Shown here in pieces: positions 54,954-64,000 of a DNA stretch of 64,000 bases. The notes under the pieces were generated by a model. That model was not told the origin of the DNA. It searched no databases and was given only the letters and a program-made list of their open reading frames with translations. Origin of the DNA: Pedobacter hiemivivus (GTDB lineage: Bacteria > Bacteroidota > Bacteroidia > Sphingobacteriales > Sphingobacteriaceae); NCBI RefSeq assembly GCF_004331685.1, contig NZ_SJSM01000003.1, forward strand, positions 483,544 to 547,543, written 5' to 3'. Position numbers and translations under genes: made by a program. The first letter of the stretch is position 1, and every line of letters begins with the position of its first letter.

Positions 54954-56294
54954 TTATTCTGAAAACTCAAAAGTCTCCATAAATTTAGTCGTAAAATTAC
55001 CAGCTCTAAAGTTAGGGTCTTTCATCAATTTTAAGTGGAATGGTATCGTAGTTTTTACACCTTCGATCACAAATTCACTTAAAGCACGCTCCATTGTACT
55101 GATGGCCTCTTCACGTGTTTGTGCAACACAGATCAGCTTAGCAATCATAGAGTCATAATTTGAAGGGATTTGATATCCTGCATAAACATGCGTATCAACC
55201 CTTACACCATGACCTCCAGGAGAGTGGAAGTTCGTTATTTTACCCGGTGATGGTCTGAAGTTATTAAATGGATCTTCAGCATTTATGCGGCATTCGATGG
55301 CGTGCATATCCGGTAAATAGTTTTTACCTGAAATTGGAACACCGGAAGCAACTTTAATCTGCTCTTTAATTAAATCGTAGTTAATTACTTCTTCCGTTAC
55401 CGGATGCTCTACCTGAATACGAGTATTCATTTCCATAAAATAGAAATTGCGGTGTTTGTCTACCAAAAATTCTACGGTACCCGCGCCCTCATATTGTACA
55501 GCAATAGCTCCCTTAATTGCAGCCTCACCCATTCTATCACGTAACTCAGGAGTCATAAATGGTGAAGGAGCTTCCTCAACCAATTTTTGATGCCTGCGCT
55601 GAATAGAACAATCGCGTTCAGATAAGTGACAAGCCTTACCATATTGGTCACCAATAATCTGGATTTCAATATGACGTGGATCTTCAATGTATTTTTCTAA
55701 ATAAAGACCATCATTGCCAAAAGCCGCACCAGATTCTTGTCTGGCACTATCCCAGGCACTTTCAAATTCTTCATCTTTCCAAACTACACGCATTCCACGA
55801 CCACCACCACCTGCAGTAGCCTTTAGGATCACAGGGTAGCCTATTTCGTTGGCTATTACAATGCCTTCTTTTACATTATCAACCAAGCCTAAAGAGCCTG
55901 GAATAGTAGGTACACCAGCTTTTTTCATGGTCTCTTTAGCCGATGCTTTATCGCCCATAGAGTTGATTTGCTCTGGAGTAGCCCCAATAAATTTAATTCC
56001 GTAATCACGGCAAACCGATGAAAATTTAGCATTTTCAGATAAGAATCCGTAACCCGGGTGTATCGCATCTGCATTAGTCAATTCAGCAGCAGATATGATA
56101 TTTGGAATACTTAGGTAAGAATCTTTACTTGGTGGTGGGCCAATGCAAACGGCTTCATCTGCAAAGCGTACGTGTAAACTCTCTCTATCAGCAGTAGAGT
56201 AAACAGCTACGGTTTTGATGCCCATTTCCTTACAGGTGCGAATAATGCGTAAAGCAATTTCGCCCCTATTGGCAATTAGTATTTTTTTAAACAT
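54954..56294 (-). CDS. accC: Biotin carboxylase subunit of acetyl-CoA carboxylase
   Basis: A 446-residue ATP-grasp enzyme carboxylating the biotin on AccB, first half-step of acetyl-CoA carboxylase. Motifs: [24 protein letters not shown], the Gly-rich ATP loop [35 protein letters not shown] and [14 protein letters not shown]. Follows accB by 21 bp and closes the lipid block. Confidence 0.97.
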   Translation of the reverse strand: MFKKILIANRGEIALRIIRTCKEMGIKTVAVYSTADRESLHVRFADEAVCIGPPPSKDSYLSIPNIISAAELTNADAIHPGYGFLSENAKFSSVCRDYGIKFIGATPEQINSMGDKASAKETMKKAGVPTIPGSLGLVDNVKEGIVIANEIGYPVILKATAGGGGRGMRVVWKDEEFESAWDSARQESGAAFGNDGLYLEKYIEDPRHIEIQIIGDQYGKACHLSERDCSIQRRHQKLVEEAPSPFMTPELRDRMGEAAIKGAIAVQYEGAGTVEFLVDKHRNFYFMEMNTRIQVEHPVTEEVINYDLIKEQIKVASGVPISGKNYLPDMHAIECRINAEDPFNNFRPSPGKITNFHSPGGHGVRVDTHVYAGYQIPSNYDSMIAKLICVAQTREEAISTMERALSEFVIEGVKTTIPFHLKLMKDPNFRAGNFTTKFMETFEFSE

Positions 56295-56315
56295 ATTTTC
56301 TTTCCTTTTCAGGGA

Positions 56316-56786
56316 TTAAATTGGCTCTACTAAAAATAAAGGTTGGTCGTATTCTACTGGTGATGCATTATCAACAAGTACTTTAACGATTCTACCTGAA
56401 ACTTCACTTTCAATTTCATTGAAAAGTTTCATAGCTTCAATAATGCAGATCACTTTACCTGTAGAAATCTCATCGCCAACATTTACGAAGAAAGGTTTGT
56501 CAGGGCTCGCAGAACGATAGAATGTACCGATCATTGGTGATTTAACAGTGATGTACTTTGAAGTATCTTCAACAGGTGCAGATGCTTTAGTTTCTGTAGG
56601 GGCAGCTACCTGTTGGGCAGCAATTGGGGCAACAGGAGCCATCTGAGCTGGTACAGTTGCCTGAACAAATGTAGGTGCTTGATTGGTTTTAATAGTGATT
56701 TTGAAGTCTTCCTGCTCAATAGCCACTTCGTTTACGCCCGAACGAGAAACAAATTTAATAAGTTCCTGAATTTGTTTAATATCCAT
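56316..56786 (-). CDS. accB: Biotin carboxyl carrier protein of acetyl-CoA carboxylase
   Basis: A 156-residue carrier with the biotinyl domain at its C-terminus; the biotin lysine is Lys120 in IIEAMKLFNEIES. An Ala/Pro-rich linker (about 37-72) joins it to the N-terminal domain. Adjacent to accC, its partner. 72 bp after fabH. Confidence 0.97.
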   Translation of the reverse strand: MDIKQIQELIKFVSRSGVNEVAIEQEDFKITIKTNQAPTFVQATVPAQMAPVAPIAAQQVAAPTETKASAPVEDTSKYITVKSPMIGTFYRSASPDKPFFVNVGDEISTGKVICIIEAMKLFNEIESEVSGRIVKVLVDNASPVEYDQPLFLVEPI

Positions 56787-56858
56787 TTTTTAGGTGTTAT
56801 TTAGAAAAAATAGTACGTCTTTAGAACTATCTAAGTTAAGATTATTTATTTTATAAAA

Positions 56859-57848
56859 TTAGTAGGCCCATTTTAAATAAACGGAACCCCAGGTAAAACC
56901 TCCTCCAAAAGCAGCCAATATTACATTGTCGCCTTTTTTAAGTTGACTTTCCCATTCCCACAAACATAACGGTATTGTACCATTGGTCGTATTGCCATAA
57001 CGTTGTATATTGATCATTACTTTCTCAGCACCAACACCCATTCTTGATGCAGTAGCATCAATGATACGTTTGTTTGCCTGATGCGGTACTAACCAGGTTA
57101 CCTCGTCAGAACTCAGCTGATTGCGATCCATAATCTCAGCAGCAACATCTGCCATATTGGTTACCGCAAACTTGAATACAGCTTGCCCTTCCTGATAAAC
57201 GACATGTTCGTTGTTATCTATGGTTTCATGTGTTGCCGGTCTTGCAGAACCACCAGCTTTTTGATGTAAATATTGTTTTCCTGAACCGTCGCTTCTTAGG
57301 ATAGAATCCATTACACCTAAACCTTCTTCATTTGGTTCAAGTAGAACAGCGCCGCAACCATCACCAAAAATGATGCAAGTTGTGCGATCCTGATAATTGA
57401 TGATTGACGACATTTTATCGCCACCAACAACCAGAACTTTTTTATGTTTACCGGATTCGATGAATTGTGCACCTGTAGATAAGCCGAAAATGAAGCCTGA
57501 ACATGCTGCCTGAAGATCGTAACCCCAAGCATTTTTTGCACCAATTTTATCTGCTAAAATGTTAGCCGATGCCGGAAAAGGCATGTCTGGAGTTGTGGTA
57601 CAGAAAATGATCAGTTCGATTTCCTCAGCACTGATCCCACGTTTTTCAAGCAATCCATTCACAGCATGAACTGCCATGTCAGATGTACCTAAACCTTCAC
57701 CTTTTAATATTCTTCGCTCTTTGATACCTGTTCTGGATGTAATCCATTCGTCGGTAGTGTCTACAATTGATTCAAGCTCTTTATTGGTCATTACGTAATC
57801 AGGTACATAACCATGAACAGCTGTAATCGCAGCGTGAATTTTACTCAT
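56859..57848 (-). CDS. fabH: 3-oxoacyl-ACP synthase III
   Basis: A 329-residue ketoacyl synthase III starting fatty acid elongation. Catalytic Cys116 is in [13 protein letters not shown], the His in [11 protein letters not shown] and the Asn in [11 protein letters not shown]. It lies 12 bp after plsX, a conserved order. Confidence 0.97.
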   Translation of the reverse strand: MSKIHAAITAVHGYVPDYVMTNKELESIVDTTDEWITSRTGIKERRILKGEGLGTSDMAVHAVNGLLEKRGISAEEIELIIFCTTTPDMPFPASANILADKIGAKNAWGYDLQAACSGFIFGLSTGAQFIESGKHKKVLVVGGDKMSSIINYQDRTTCIIFGDGCGAVLLEPNEEGLGVMDSILRSDGSGKQYLHQKAGGSARPATHETIDNNEHVVYQEGQAVFKFAVTNMADVAAEIMDRNQLSSDEVTWLVPHQANKRIIDATASRMGVGAEKVMINIQRYGNTTNGTIPLCLWEWESQLKKGDNVILAAFGGGFTWGSVYLKWAY

Positions 57849-57860
57849 TTTATTTAATAA

Positions 57861-58799
57861 TTATTTAAATGCGGCTTGTATTTTTCCAACCAAGCCGGTT
57901 GTAATCATGTCCCTGGATTGCAGGATCATGTTTTTAACAGCCAGCGGACTCGAAATGCCATGGCCAATTACCACAGGAGCATTTACACCCAAAACAGGGC
58001 TGCCACCATAGTTTTCATAATTAAAGCGGTCAAAGAATTCATCTTTTAACCCTCTTTTCTTAGTTAGTACATAAAAAGACTCAGCAAGCTTAAGCATTAC
58101 ATTGCCCGTAAAGCCGTCGCAAACAATTACATCGGCTTTATCATTAAACAAATCCCTTCCTTCTACATTACCCACAAAATTGAAGAGATTGGTATCCTTC
58201 ATTAAAGGGAAAGTAGCAAGGCTTAACATATCACCTTTTTCATCTTCCTCACCAATATTCATCAAGGCAACTTTTGGGTTCTCAATTTGCATTACATATT
58301 CAGCGTACAAACTTCCTAAGATACCGAATTGAAGTAAGGTGTCAGGCTTACAGTCAGCATTAGCGCCAACATCAAGCATTAACCCAACTCCGCCGCTAAG
58401 TTTAGGAAGAAAAGTAGTGAGACATGGTCTGATAATACCGGGAATTGTTTTTACGCTAAAAACAGCGCCAACAAGCATTGCACCCGAATTACCTGCACTC
58501 GCAAATGAGTCAAGTTTACCTTCTTTAAGTAAATTGAAACCAATAGATATACTGGAATTTGGCTTTTGAACAATAGCCTTAGTGGGATGTTCGCCCATAC
58601 CAATCACCTCTTCGGTATGGATGTACTCAAAGTGATCCGGATTAAAACCGTTTTCAGTTAGGATGGGCTTAATTTGCTGGGTATCTCCAATAAGCACTAT
58701 TTGCTCATCCGAAGATAACAAGGGATGAGCCGCTATTGCTCCTAAAACATTAGCTTTAGGAGCATAGTCTCCGCCCATTATATCGAGACCTATTCTCAT
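57861..58799 (-). CDS. plsX: Phosphate acyltransferase PlsX
   Basis: A 312-residue soluble enzyme making acyl-phosphate from acyl-ACP for phospholipid synthesis. The N-terminal MRIGLDIMGGDYAPKANVLGA and the later AGNSGAMLVGAVF and LMLDVGANADCKP are signatures. In an operon with rpmF (upstream, 99 bp) and fabH (downstream). Confidence 0.96.
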   Translation of the reverse strand: MRIGLDIMGGDYAPKANVLGAIAAHPLLSSDEQIVLIGDTQQIKPILTENGFNPDHFEYIHTEEVIGMGEHPTKAIVQKPNSSISIGFNLLKEGKLDSFASAGNSGAMLVGAVFSVKTIPGIIRPCLTTFLPKLSGGVGLMLDVGANADCKPDTLLQFGILGSLYAEYVMQIENPKVALMNIGEEDEKGDMLSLATFPLMKDTNLFNFVGNVEGRDLFNDKADVIVCDGFTGNVMLKLAESFYVLTKKRGLKDEFFDRFNYENYGGSPVLGVNAPVVIGHGISSPLAVKNMILQSRDMITTGLVGKIQAAFK

Positions 58800-58898
58800 A
58801 GTAAAAAATCAGTTTGTGTACTAGGCAAAATTGCCCTTTTTTAAAGGCACTAAGTTAAACTTTAGTGCAGTTAAAACACAAACTATTTTTCAAGAAAA

Positions 58899-59090
58899 TT
58901 AACCTATTGAGGTGTTTTCAATAACCAATTTACCGTTGTAGTACAAGTTACCATCAACGTTGTAAGCGCGGTGAGGAATGTGTATCGCACCTGTTGTCTG
59001 ACAAGTAGCTAAAGAAGGAGCTTCTGCTTTGTAGTGAGTTCTTCTCTTATCTCTTCTACTCTTAGAAATCTTGCGTTTTGGATGTGCCAT
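58899..59090 (-). CDS. rpmF: Ribosomal protein L32
   Basis: A 63-residue basic protein. The start [21 protein letters not shown] is the bL32 signature, and the later [15 protein letters not shown] holds one Cys of the zinc-binding site; the full four-Cys set is not present. It follows yceD by 21 bp, the usual order. Confidence 0.96.
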   Translation of the reverse strand: MAHPKRKISKSRRDKRRTHYKAEAPSLATCQTTGAIHIPHRAYNVDGNLYYNGKLVIENTSIG

Positions 59091-59111
59091 TGTTGATTTA
59101 TTTAAATATTA

Positions 59112-59669
59112 TTATTTTAATTTCTTTAATGCTGCCCACCTTGGGTCACCACTTTGTTGTTGTTTTTCTTCTTGTGATCCTACTGCAAAACTTTCCAGTT
59201 TCGCAATCATCTCCTGGTCGCATTTTTGACCCTCACCGTTCTCTTCACAGACCTTAATATAAGGTACCGATACCGTGATGAATTGGTAAATCAGATCCGA
59301 GATATCAAGCTCACTTTCTTTTTTACTCAAAACGATAATCTCCAGATCATCACTTTCTAATTCATCTTCAGCAAATTTTACAATCTGCCTTTCCTGTACA
59401 TCTATTGGTGCCTCAAACTCAGCTAAACATTTATCACAATCTAATACTATCGTTCCTTTTATTCGGATCTGTAGCAATAGCATGGTCTCCTGTTTGTCAA
59501 GCTCAACTTCTGCTTTTAAGTTTCCTTTTTTTACTAAAGAGTATTCAAAAGCATCAAAAAAGCTGTTATCAACCTCAAAATCAAACTGATGCTTGCCAAT
59601 TTTTAAGCCTGTAAATGGGATTGAAAATTGTTTTAATGGTTTCAATTGTAACAAAATTTTAGCCCGCAA
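59112..59669 (-). CDS. yceD: YceD/DUF177 family protein
   Basis: A 185-residue DUF177 protein, linked to 23S rRNA accumulation in some bacteria. The central LDCDKCLAEFEAPIDV with CxxC is typical, as is the acidic ending. It lies between pdxA and rpmF (35 and 21 bp gaps). Confidence 0.9.
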   Translation of the reverse strand: MRAKILLQLKPLKQFSIPFTGLKIGKHQFDFEVDNSFFDAFEYSLVKKGNLKAEVELDKQETMLLLQIRIKGTIVLDCDKCLAEFEAPIDVQERQIVKFAEDELESDDLEIIVLSKKESELDISDLIYQFITVSVPYIKVCEENGEGQKCDQEMIAKLESFAVGSQEEKQQQSGDPRWAALKKLK

Positions 59670-59704
59670 ATGTAGAGATTATTTTCATTGGTTGCAAATC
59701 TTTT

Positions 59705-60784
59705 TTAATTCGCGTCATCTTTCATATCTGCGGCAGTTTCAATTACTTTCCCTCCGGTTCTTAATTGATTGCTTAATAAAGCCTCCTGTTCTCTCCTGTT
59801 CTTCACGATATGTGTGGCTGCAAAGATGGCTTCAATAAATGAAGAAGGATCTGCAAGGTTTTTTCCAGCAATATCGTATCCGGTACCATGATCCGGGGAA
59901 GTACGTACTATTTTTAAACCGGCAGAGAAGTTTACGCCCGTGCCAAAAGCAATGGTTTTAAAAGGAATCAAGCCCTGGTCATGGTACATCGCCAATACAG
60001 CATCAAACTGCTTGTGGCTGTCATTTCCAAAGAAACCATCCGCAGGGTAGGGGCCAAAACAAATTATCCCCTTATCAAAGGCTTCTTGAATAGCAGGAAT
60101 GATAATCTCCTCTTCCTCTTTACCTAATAGACCATTATCACCGGCGTGTGGATTTAATCCCAATACCGCAATCTTCGGTTTTTCGATCCAGAAATCTTTT
60201 TTAAGACTCTCGTTCATCATCACCAGTTTTTTAACAATCTTCTCTTTGGTGATGCTGTGCGCAATATCTTTGACAGGGATGTGCCCTGTTACTACCCCAA
60301 CACGAATATCTTCACTGACCATGAACATCAATACATCAGCACTGTTGCTTTGTTCCTGTAAGTATTCTGTATGTCCAGGGAACTTAAAATTTTCCGATTG
60401 GATGTTGTGTTTGTTAATCGGTGCAGTAACCAATGCATCAATTTCTCCCTTTATCAACGCATCAGTAGCTTTTTGAAGGGATAATAGTGCATATTTTCCA
60501 CCAATCTCGTTAGAAACACCTAAATCTATTTTTACGTCTTCTTCCCAGCAATTGATCAGATTTGCCTTTTTCGGATTGGCCGAAGCAGGGTCGTTGATCA
60601 CATTAAATGCAAAATCTGTTAATCCTAATGCTTTTCTATGATAAGAAGCAACTTTCGTATGTCCGTAAACTATTGGAGTGCAGTAGTCGAGAATGCTATT
60701 GTTCGATAAGGTCTTTAAGATTACTTCTAATCCAATCCCGTTTATATCACCAATGCTTATCCCAATTTTAATTTTATTGCTCAT
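59705..60784 (-). CDS. pdxA: 4-hydroxythreonine-4-phosphate dehydrogenase
   Basis: A 359-residue NAD-dependent dehydrogenase of pyridoxal phosphate synthesis. Signature stretches: GISIGDINGIGLEV at the start, APINKHNIQ, FPGHTEYLQE and AMYHDQGLIPFK, the latter two with metal-binding His residues, plus TSPDHGTGYDIAG. First gene of the minus-strand block; divergent from rsmA. Confidence 0.96.
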   Translation of the reverse strand: MSNKIKIGISIGDINGIGLEVILKTLSNNSILDYCTPIVYGHTKVASYHRKALGLTDFAFNVINDPASANPKKANLINCWEEDVKIDLGVSNEIGGKYALLSLQKATDALIKGEIDALVTAPINKHNIQSENFKFPGHTEYLQEQSNSADVLMFMVSEDIRVGVVTGHIPVKDIAHSITKEKIVKKLVMMNESLKKDFWIEKPKIAVLGLNPHAGDNGLLGKEEEEIIIPAIQEAFDKGIICFGPYPADGFFGNDSHKQFDAVLAMYHDQGLIPFKTIAFGTGVNFSAGLKIVRTSPDHGTGYDIAGKNLADPSSFIEAIFAATHIVKNRREQEALLSNQLRTGGKVIETAADMKDDAN

Positions 60785-60883
60785 GCCTGAATAGAAATTT
60801 GGTGCAAATTACAGATTTTCACCTTAATGTTAGCCCGATACTGGTAAAACTTTAGTTATTTTGTAGCTTTTAAGGGAGAATAT

Positions 60884-61666
60884 ATGAGTTTGGTGAAGGC
60901 AAAAAAACATTTAGGGCAACATTTTTTAACGGATAAAAATATCGCGGCAAAAATTGTAAACGGGCTTGTTCATACTGATAAATACAAACAGGTACTTGAA
61001 GTTGGACCTGGAATGGGCATCTTATCTGATTTGTTGCTGGAGCGTACAGATATCGAAACTCACTTGATAGATATTGATGTAGAATCCTATCATTTTTTAA
61101 ATCAAAAATATCCGCAATTGGGCAGTAGACTCATCAATGGAGATTTTTTAAAGCTTAATCTTTCAGAAATATTTAAAGAGAAATATGCCATTATTGGTAA
61201 CTTTCCTTACAATATATCTTCACAAATTCTGTTTAAAATTCTTGAAAACAGGGACAATGTGGTCGAAATGGTCGGTATGTTCCAAAAGGAGGTGGCAGAG
61301 CGCTGCGCTTCAAAATCGGGCACAAAAGATTATGGAATACTAAGTGTGCTGATTCAAGCTTACTACGATATAGAATACTTATTTAGTGTTAAGCCCGGAA
61401 CATTTAACCCACCGCCAAAAGTAAATTCAGGTGTAATCAGACTGAGCAGAAACAATGTAGAAACGCTTCCTTGTGATGAGAAACTGTTTTGGCGTACGGT
61501 AAAGGCTGGTTTCAATCAAAGGAGAAAAACCTTAAGAAACTCACTTTCGGGAGTGATTCCTAAAGATAAGATGGATACGCATCCATTTTTTGATAAACGG
61601 GCAGAACAATTAAGTGTGGCTGATTTCATTGAACTAACCTCGCACTTGTCGGAACTTACAAAATAA
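60884..61666 (+). CDS. rsmA: 16S rRNA dimethyladenosine transferase
   Basis: A 260-residue SAM-dependent methyltransferase (KsgA) that dimethylates two adjacent adenines near the 3' end of 16S rRNA. Motifs: KKHLGQHFLTD at the start, LEVGPGMGILSDLLL (SAM), and the catalytic NFPY at 106-109 (GNFPYNISS). Divergent from pdxA across a 99-bp gap. Next gene is 37 bp downstream. Confidence 0.97.
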   Translation: MSLVKAKKHLGQHFLTDKNIAAKIVNGLVHTDKYKQVLEVGPGMGILSDLLLERTDIETHLIDIDVESYHFLNQKYPQLGSRLINGDFLKLNLSEIFKEKYAIIGNFPYNISSQILFKILENRDNVVEMVGMFQKEVAERCASKSGTKDYGILSVLIQAYYDIEYLFSVKPGTFNPPPKVNSGVIRLSRNNVETLPCDEKLFWRTVKAGFNQRRKTLRNSLSGVIPKDKMDTHPFFDKRAEQLSVADFIELTSHLSELTK

Positions 61667-61703
61667 TAAAAGTCATCCCCCCATAACGCAAGCTATACCA
61701 CGC

Positions 61704-62627
61704 ATGAAAGGAAAAATATTAATAGTTGATGATCTGCATCCTGCATTTAAAGAACGTGCAACTGCAATGGGATATGAGGTTCATGATGAGCCTTTAATTA
61801 CCAGGGCGCAAACATTAGCTACAATTGCGGATTATGTTGGTATTGCTGTTCGTACGAAATTCAAGATAGATCAGGAATTAATGGCAGCTGCGCCAAATCT
61901 TAAGTTCATTGCAAGAGCAGGAGCTGGACTGGATAATATTGATGTGGCTTTTGCAAAGCAAAGAAATATAGCGTTGCTAAATGCCCCTGAAGGGAATATG
62001 GATGCCGTAGGCGAACATGCCACGGGGTTGCTGTTGAGCTTGATGAATAATTTCAGAAACGCGGACACAGAGGTACGTAATGGCATCTGGGACAGAGAAG
62101 GAAATCGTGGCTATGAGTTAAAAGGGCGTACAGTAGGCATTATTGGCTACGGCTTTATGGGTAAAAGCTTTGCTAAAAAGCTTTCAGGATTTGACGTGAA
62201 TGTAATTGCTTACGATAAATATAAAACAGGTTTTACCGATGCTTATGCTAAAGAAGTAAGTATGGAAGAGATTGTGAAACAATGCGATGTGCTGAGCCTT
62301 CATATTCCGCTTACTACTGAAACCAGGCAGCTGGTTGATGACGAATACCTGCTTCATTTCCGTAAACCTATATTTTTTATCAATACGGCCAGGGGAGAAG
62401 TAGTGAATACTAAAGCCGTTTTGTCGGCCATTAAAAACAACAAAATAATTGGTGCTGGATTGGATGTGCTTGAAGTAGAGAAGTTTCCAGTATTAGCTAC
62501 TCAAGATTGGTTTAAGGACCTTAAGTCATCCGGTAAGGTGATCTTAACACCTCATGTTGGGGGCTGGACATTTGAGTCCTATCGCAAGATCTCTGAAGTC
62601 TTAGCCGAAAAGCTAGATGCTTTTTAG
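61704..62627 (+). CDS. D-isomer specific 2-hydroxyacid dehydrogenase
   Basis: A 307-residue NAD-dependent dehydrogenase of the SerA/D-lactate dehydrogenase family, without an ACT domain. The Rossmann motif is GIIGYGFMGKSFAKKL; the catalytic Arg is in FFINTARGEVVN, Glu in LDVLEVEKF and His in ILTPHVGGWT. It may be 3-phosphoglycerate dehydrogenase or another 2-hydroxyacid dehydrogenase. A terminator follows. Confidence 0.9.
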   Translation: MKGKILIVDDLHPAFKERATAMGYEVHDEPLITRAQTLATIADYVGIAVRTKFKIDQELMAAAPNLKFIARAGAGLDNIDVAFAKQRNIALLNAPEGNMDAVGEHATGLLLSLMNNFRNADTEVRNGIWDREGNRGYELKGRTVGIIGYGFMGKSFAKKLSGFDVNVIAYDKYKTGFTDAYAKEVSMEEIVKQCDVLSLHIPLTTETRQLVDDEYLLHFRKPIFFINTARGEVVNTKAVLSAIKNNKIIGAGLDVLEVEKFPVLATQDWFKDLKSSGKVILTPHVGGWTFESYRKISEVLAEKLDAF

Positions 62628-62712
62628 CGGATTTATTTGATCATTCCTGCATCATTTAAGCTTAAAAATTTGTTTTTATGCGATTACCCTGTTATCTTCG
62701 TTTTAATTGAAG

Positions 62713-62759
62713 CAAGACTATGTAGGCTTAAAAGCCGATGTAGTCTTGTTTGTTTTTTA
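62713..62759 (+). terminator. Terminator after the 2-hydroxyacid dehydrogenase
   Basis: A hairpin with outer arms CAAGACTA (62713-62720) and TAGTCTTG (62741-62748), an inner GGCTT/AAGCC helix and TTTGTTTTTT after it. It supports starting greA downstream of it. Confidence 0.8.
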
Positions 62760-62785
62760 GAGGATTTACAATAAATAAACGAGCT

Positions 62786-63259
62786 ATGACAGAGGTAACG
62801 TATTATACCCAAGATGGTTTAGATAAACTCAAAGAAGAGTTACAGTATTTAAAAACTACCGGGAGGCAATTGATATCAAAAGCAATTGCTGAAGCAAGAG
62901 ATAAAGGCGATCTTTCTGAGAATGCCGAGTACGATGCAGCAAAGGAAGCACAAGGATTACATGAAGCCAAAATATCCAAGTTGCAGGGCACACTTTCAAC
63001 TGCAAGGTTGATTGATGAGTCTAAACTGGATACTTCTAAAGTGCTTGCACTTTCTATCGTAAAGATAAAGAACGTTAAAAACGGTGCAACAATGTCTTAT
63101 CAGTTGGTTGCAGAATCAGAAGCAGACCTTAAAACAGGAAAAATCTCTGTGAAATCACCAATTGCAAAAGGTTTATTGGGCAAATCTGTAGGCGATACCA
63201 CCGAAATTGAAGTGCCTGCAGGTAAAATGGAATTCGAAATATTAGAGATCAGCAGATAA
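62786..63259 (+). CDS. greA: Transcription elongation factor GreA
   Basis: A 157-residue factor that rescues backtracked RNA polymerase by stimulating transcript cleavage. N-terminal coiled coil with the acidic tip (KGDLSENAEYDAAKEAQ) and the C-terminal FKBP-like domain (SPIAKGLLGKSVGDTTEIEVPAG). The ATG at 62786 (MTEVTYYTQDGL) is chosen: a frame from 62750 would begin inside the upstream terminator. Confidence 0.96.
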   Translation: MTEVTYYTQDGLDKLKEELQYLKTTGRQLISKAIAEARDKGDLSENAEYDAAKEAQGLHEAKISKLQGTLSTARLIDESKLDTSKVLALSIVKIKNVKNGATMSYQLVAESEADLKTGKISVKSPIAKGLLGKSVGDTTEIEVPAGKMEFEILEISR

Positions 63260-63269
63260 AATTAAAAAT

Positions 63270-63662
63270 ATGGCAAGCATCTTTTCAAAAATTGTAAGTG
63301 GTGAAATTCCAGCACATATCGTTGCTGAAACCACCGAGTTCCTGGCCTTTTTGGATGTGAATCCATTGGTGATGGGACATGTATTGGTTATCCCTAAAAA
63401 GGAGATTGATTATATTTTTGATATGGATGAAGAAAGTTATTTCGGATTAACCTTGTTTGCTAAAATAGTAGCTACAGGATTAAAAGAGGCTTTCCCATGT
63501 AAAAAGGTTGGCGTTGCGGTTATCGGATTGGAAGTGCCACATGTGCACATTCATTTAATTCCGATGAATTACGTTAATGATATGAATTTCAGTAAGGAGA
63601 AATTAAAGCCAAGTCAGGAAGAACTGGCAGAGGCAGCTGCAAAAATCAAAGCAGCATTGTAG
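63270..63662 (+). CDS. HIT-family nucleotide-binding protein
   Basis: A 130-residue histidine triad protein. The triad is H91-x-H93-x-H95 in VPHVHIHLIPM; the N-terminal ASIFSKIVSGEIPAHIV is typical. Likely hydrolyses dinucleotides or AMP-conjugates. 10 bp after greA, likely the same transcript. No clear terminator before the IS element. Confidence 0.93.
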   Translation: MASIFSKIVSGEIPAHIVAETTEFLAFLDVNPLVMGHVLVIPKKEIDYIFDMDEESYFGLTLFAKIVATGLKEAFPCKKVGVAVIGLEVPHVHIHLIPMNYVNDMNFSKEKLKPSQEELAEAAAKIKAAL

Positions 63663-63745
63663 TTTTTACCTACTAAGCATAAAAAAACGGAGTCAATTAT
63701 TTTGAGGGCACTGAAAAAGTCCTTTTAAATATTTGGAGTCCAAAA

Positions 63746-63780
63746 AGAGCAGAAGAACTATGGTTATCTGCTCTTTTTTT
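63746..63780 (+). terminator. Hairpin terminator inside the IS left end
   Basis: AGAGCAGA (63746-63753) and TCTGCTCT (63767-63774) with A-tract and T-tract extensions (AAAAA before, TTTTTT after). It lies between the candidate IS end and the transposase start, where it would block readthrough into the transposase from outside. Confidence 0.8.
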
Positions 63781-63812
63781 GTACCTTAAAAGTAGGTTTT
63801 AAAAGGTGCCCA

Positions 63813-64000
63813 ATGTTAGCTCATCAACAAAAGATTCAATTCAGTGCCTACTCAGGATTGTATGATTTGATCATTCCCAAAGACAATTTACTTCGAAAGA
63901 TCAACGATCTAATAGACTTCAGTTTCATTTATGATGAACTGCTCGAGAAGTACTGCCACACCAATGGACGTACTGCGGAGAGTCCGATCCGTATGTTTAA
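63813..64000 (+). CDS. IS1182-family transposase, N-terminal part
   Basis: The frame starts with ATG at 63813 and runs off the right edge (62 codons visible). The translated start follows the N-terminal pattern of IS1182-family DDE transposases: LYDLIIPKDNLLRKIN, then DLIDFSFIYDELLEKYC and TNGRTAESPIRMF. The DDE catalytic core is outside the window, so activity cannot be judged. Confidence 0.82.
   Translation, partial: MLAHQQKIQFSAYSGLYDLIIPKDNLLRKINDLIDFSFIYDELLEKYCHTNGRTAESPIRMF

Larger units (their letters stand above)
63700..64000 (+). mobile_element. IS1182-type insertion sequence, left end (truncated by window)
   Basis: The region after the HIT gene looks like the left end of an insertion sequence. 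A candidate terminal inverted repeat begins near 63704 (GAGGGCACTGAAAAAGTCC). It is followed by a hairpin terminator (63746-63780) and then by the transposase start. The right end, other inverted repeat and target duplication lie outside the window. Confidence 0.65.

Noticed and set aside
56787..56858. efp gene expected between fabH and accB
   Set aside because: The gap is only 72 bp and holds no gene; efp must lie elsewhere.
62750..62785. Upstream extension of greA
   Set aside because: It begins inside the terminator of the preceding gene; GreA normally starts at MTEVTYYT.
1..64000. CRISPR arrays, tRNA or rRNA genes, phage
   Set aside because: I read the intergenic gaps and found no repeat-spacer pattern, tRNA-like cloverleaf or phage gene; a tool run (tRNAscan, CRISPR finder) would settle it.

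Overview
The window looks like chromosomal DNA from a Bacteroidota bacterium of the Sphingobacteriaceae, most like Pedobacter. This rests on two SusC/SusD loci, an ECF sigma/FecR pair feeding a SusC with an STN domain, many SusD-type lipoproteins, the fused-size eukaryote-type isoleucyl-tRNA synthetase, and Bacteroidota-style housekeeping clusters (ileS-dksA-lspA; pdxA-yceD-rpmF-plsX-fabH-accB-accC). The genus is an inference. I saw no tRNA, rRNA, CRISPR array or phage.

Layout. 1-5.7 kb: a TolC/AcrA/AcrB-type RND efflux operon, cut at its 5' end by the window edge. 5.7-11.4 kb (minus): a small secreted protein, a SIMPL protein, lspA, a DksA-like regulator and ileS. 11.5-12.9 kb: a DUF937-membrane-OmpA fusion. 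13-16.6 kb: 5-oxoprolinase operon pxpB-pxpC-pxpA followed by a YcsG/NRAMP-like transporter that lacks the NRAMP metal motif. 16.6-19.3 kb: a small membrane protein and a Tat-exported phospholipase C. 19.4-26.1 kb (minus): a complete ebo gene cluster (eboA-F), whose first gene is a TMEM220-like membrane protein only 5 bp upstream of eboA. 26.2-29.6 kb: a large SNF2 helicase.

29.7-43.0 kb (minus): ECF sigma factor, FecR anti-sigma, STN-SusC, SusD, a small lipoprotein, an M16 zinc protease, a surface lipoprotein and a calcineurin-like phosphoesterase. This reads as a self-regulated uptake locus, probably for peptides or protein. 43.4-51.9 kb (plus): a second SusC/SusD with a fasciclin-like lipoprotein, a PKD-like lipoprotein and a right-handed beta-helix (pectate-lyase-like) lipoprotein, with no dedicated regulator. 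51.9-60.8 kb (minus): M28 peptidase, rpiB, tatC, and the lipid/vitamin block accC, accB, fabH, plsX, rpmF, yceD, pdxA. 60.9-63.7 kb (plus): rsmA, a 2-hydroxyacid dehydrogenase, greA and a HIT protein. The right edge cuts an IS1182-type insertion sequence whose transposase N-terminus is readable.

The most interesting items are the ebo operon with its extra TMEM220 gene, the GxHH form of the HIGH motif in IleS (which predicts strong mupirocin resistance), the motif-less NRAMP homologue tied to 5-oxoproline metabolism, and the protease-containing SusCD locus.
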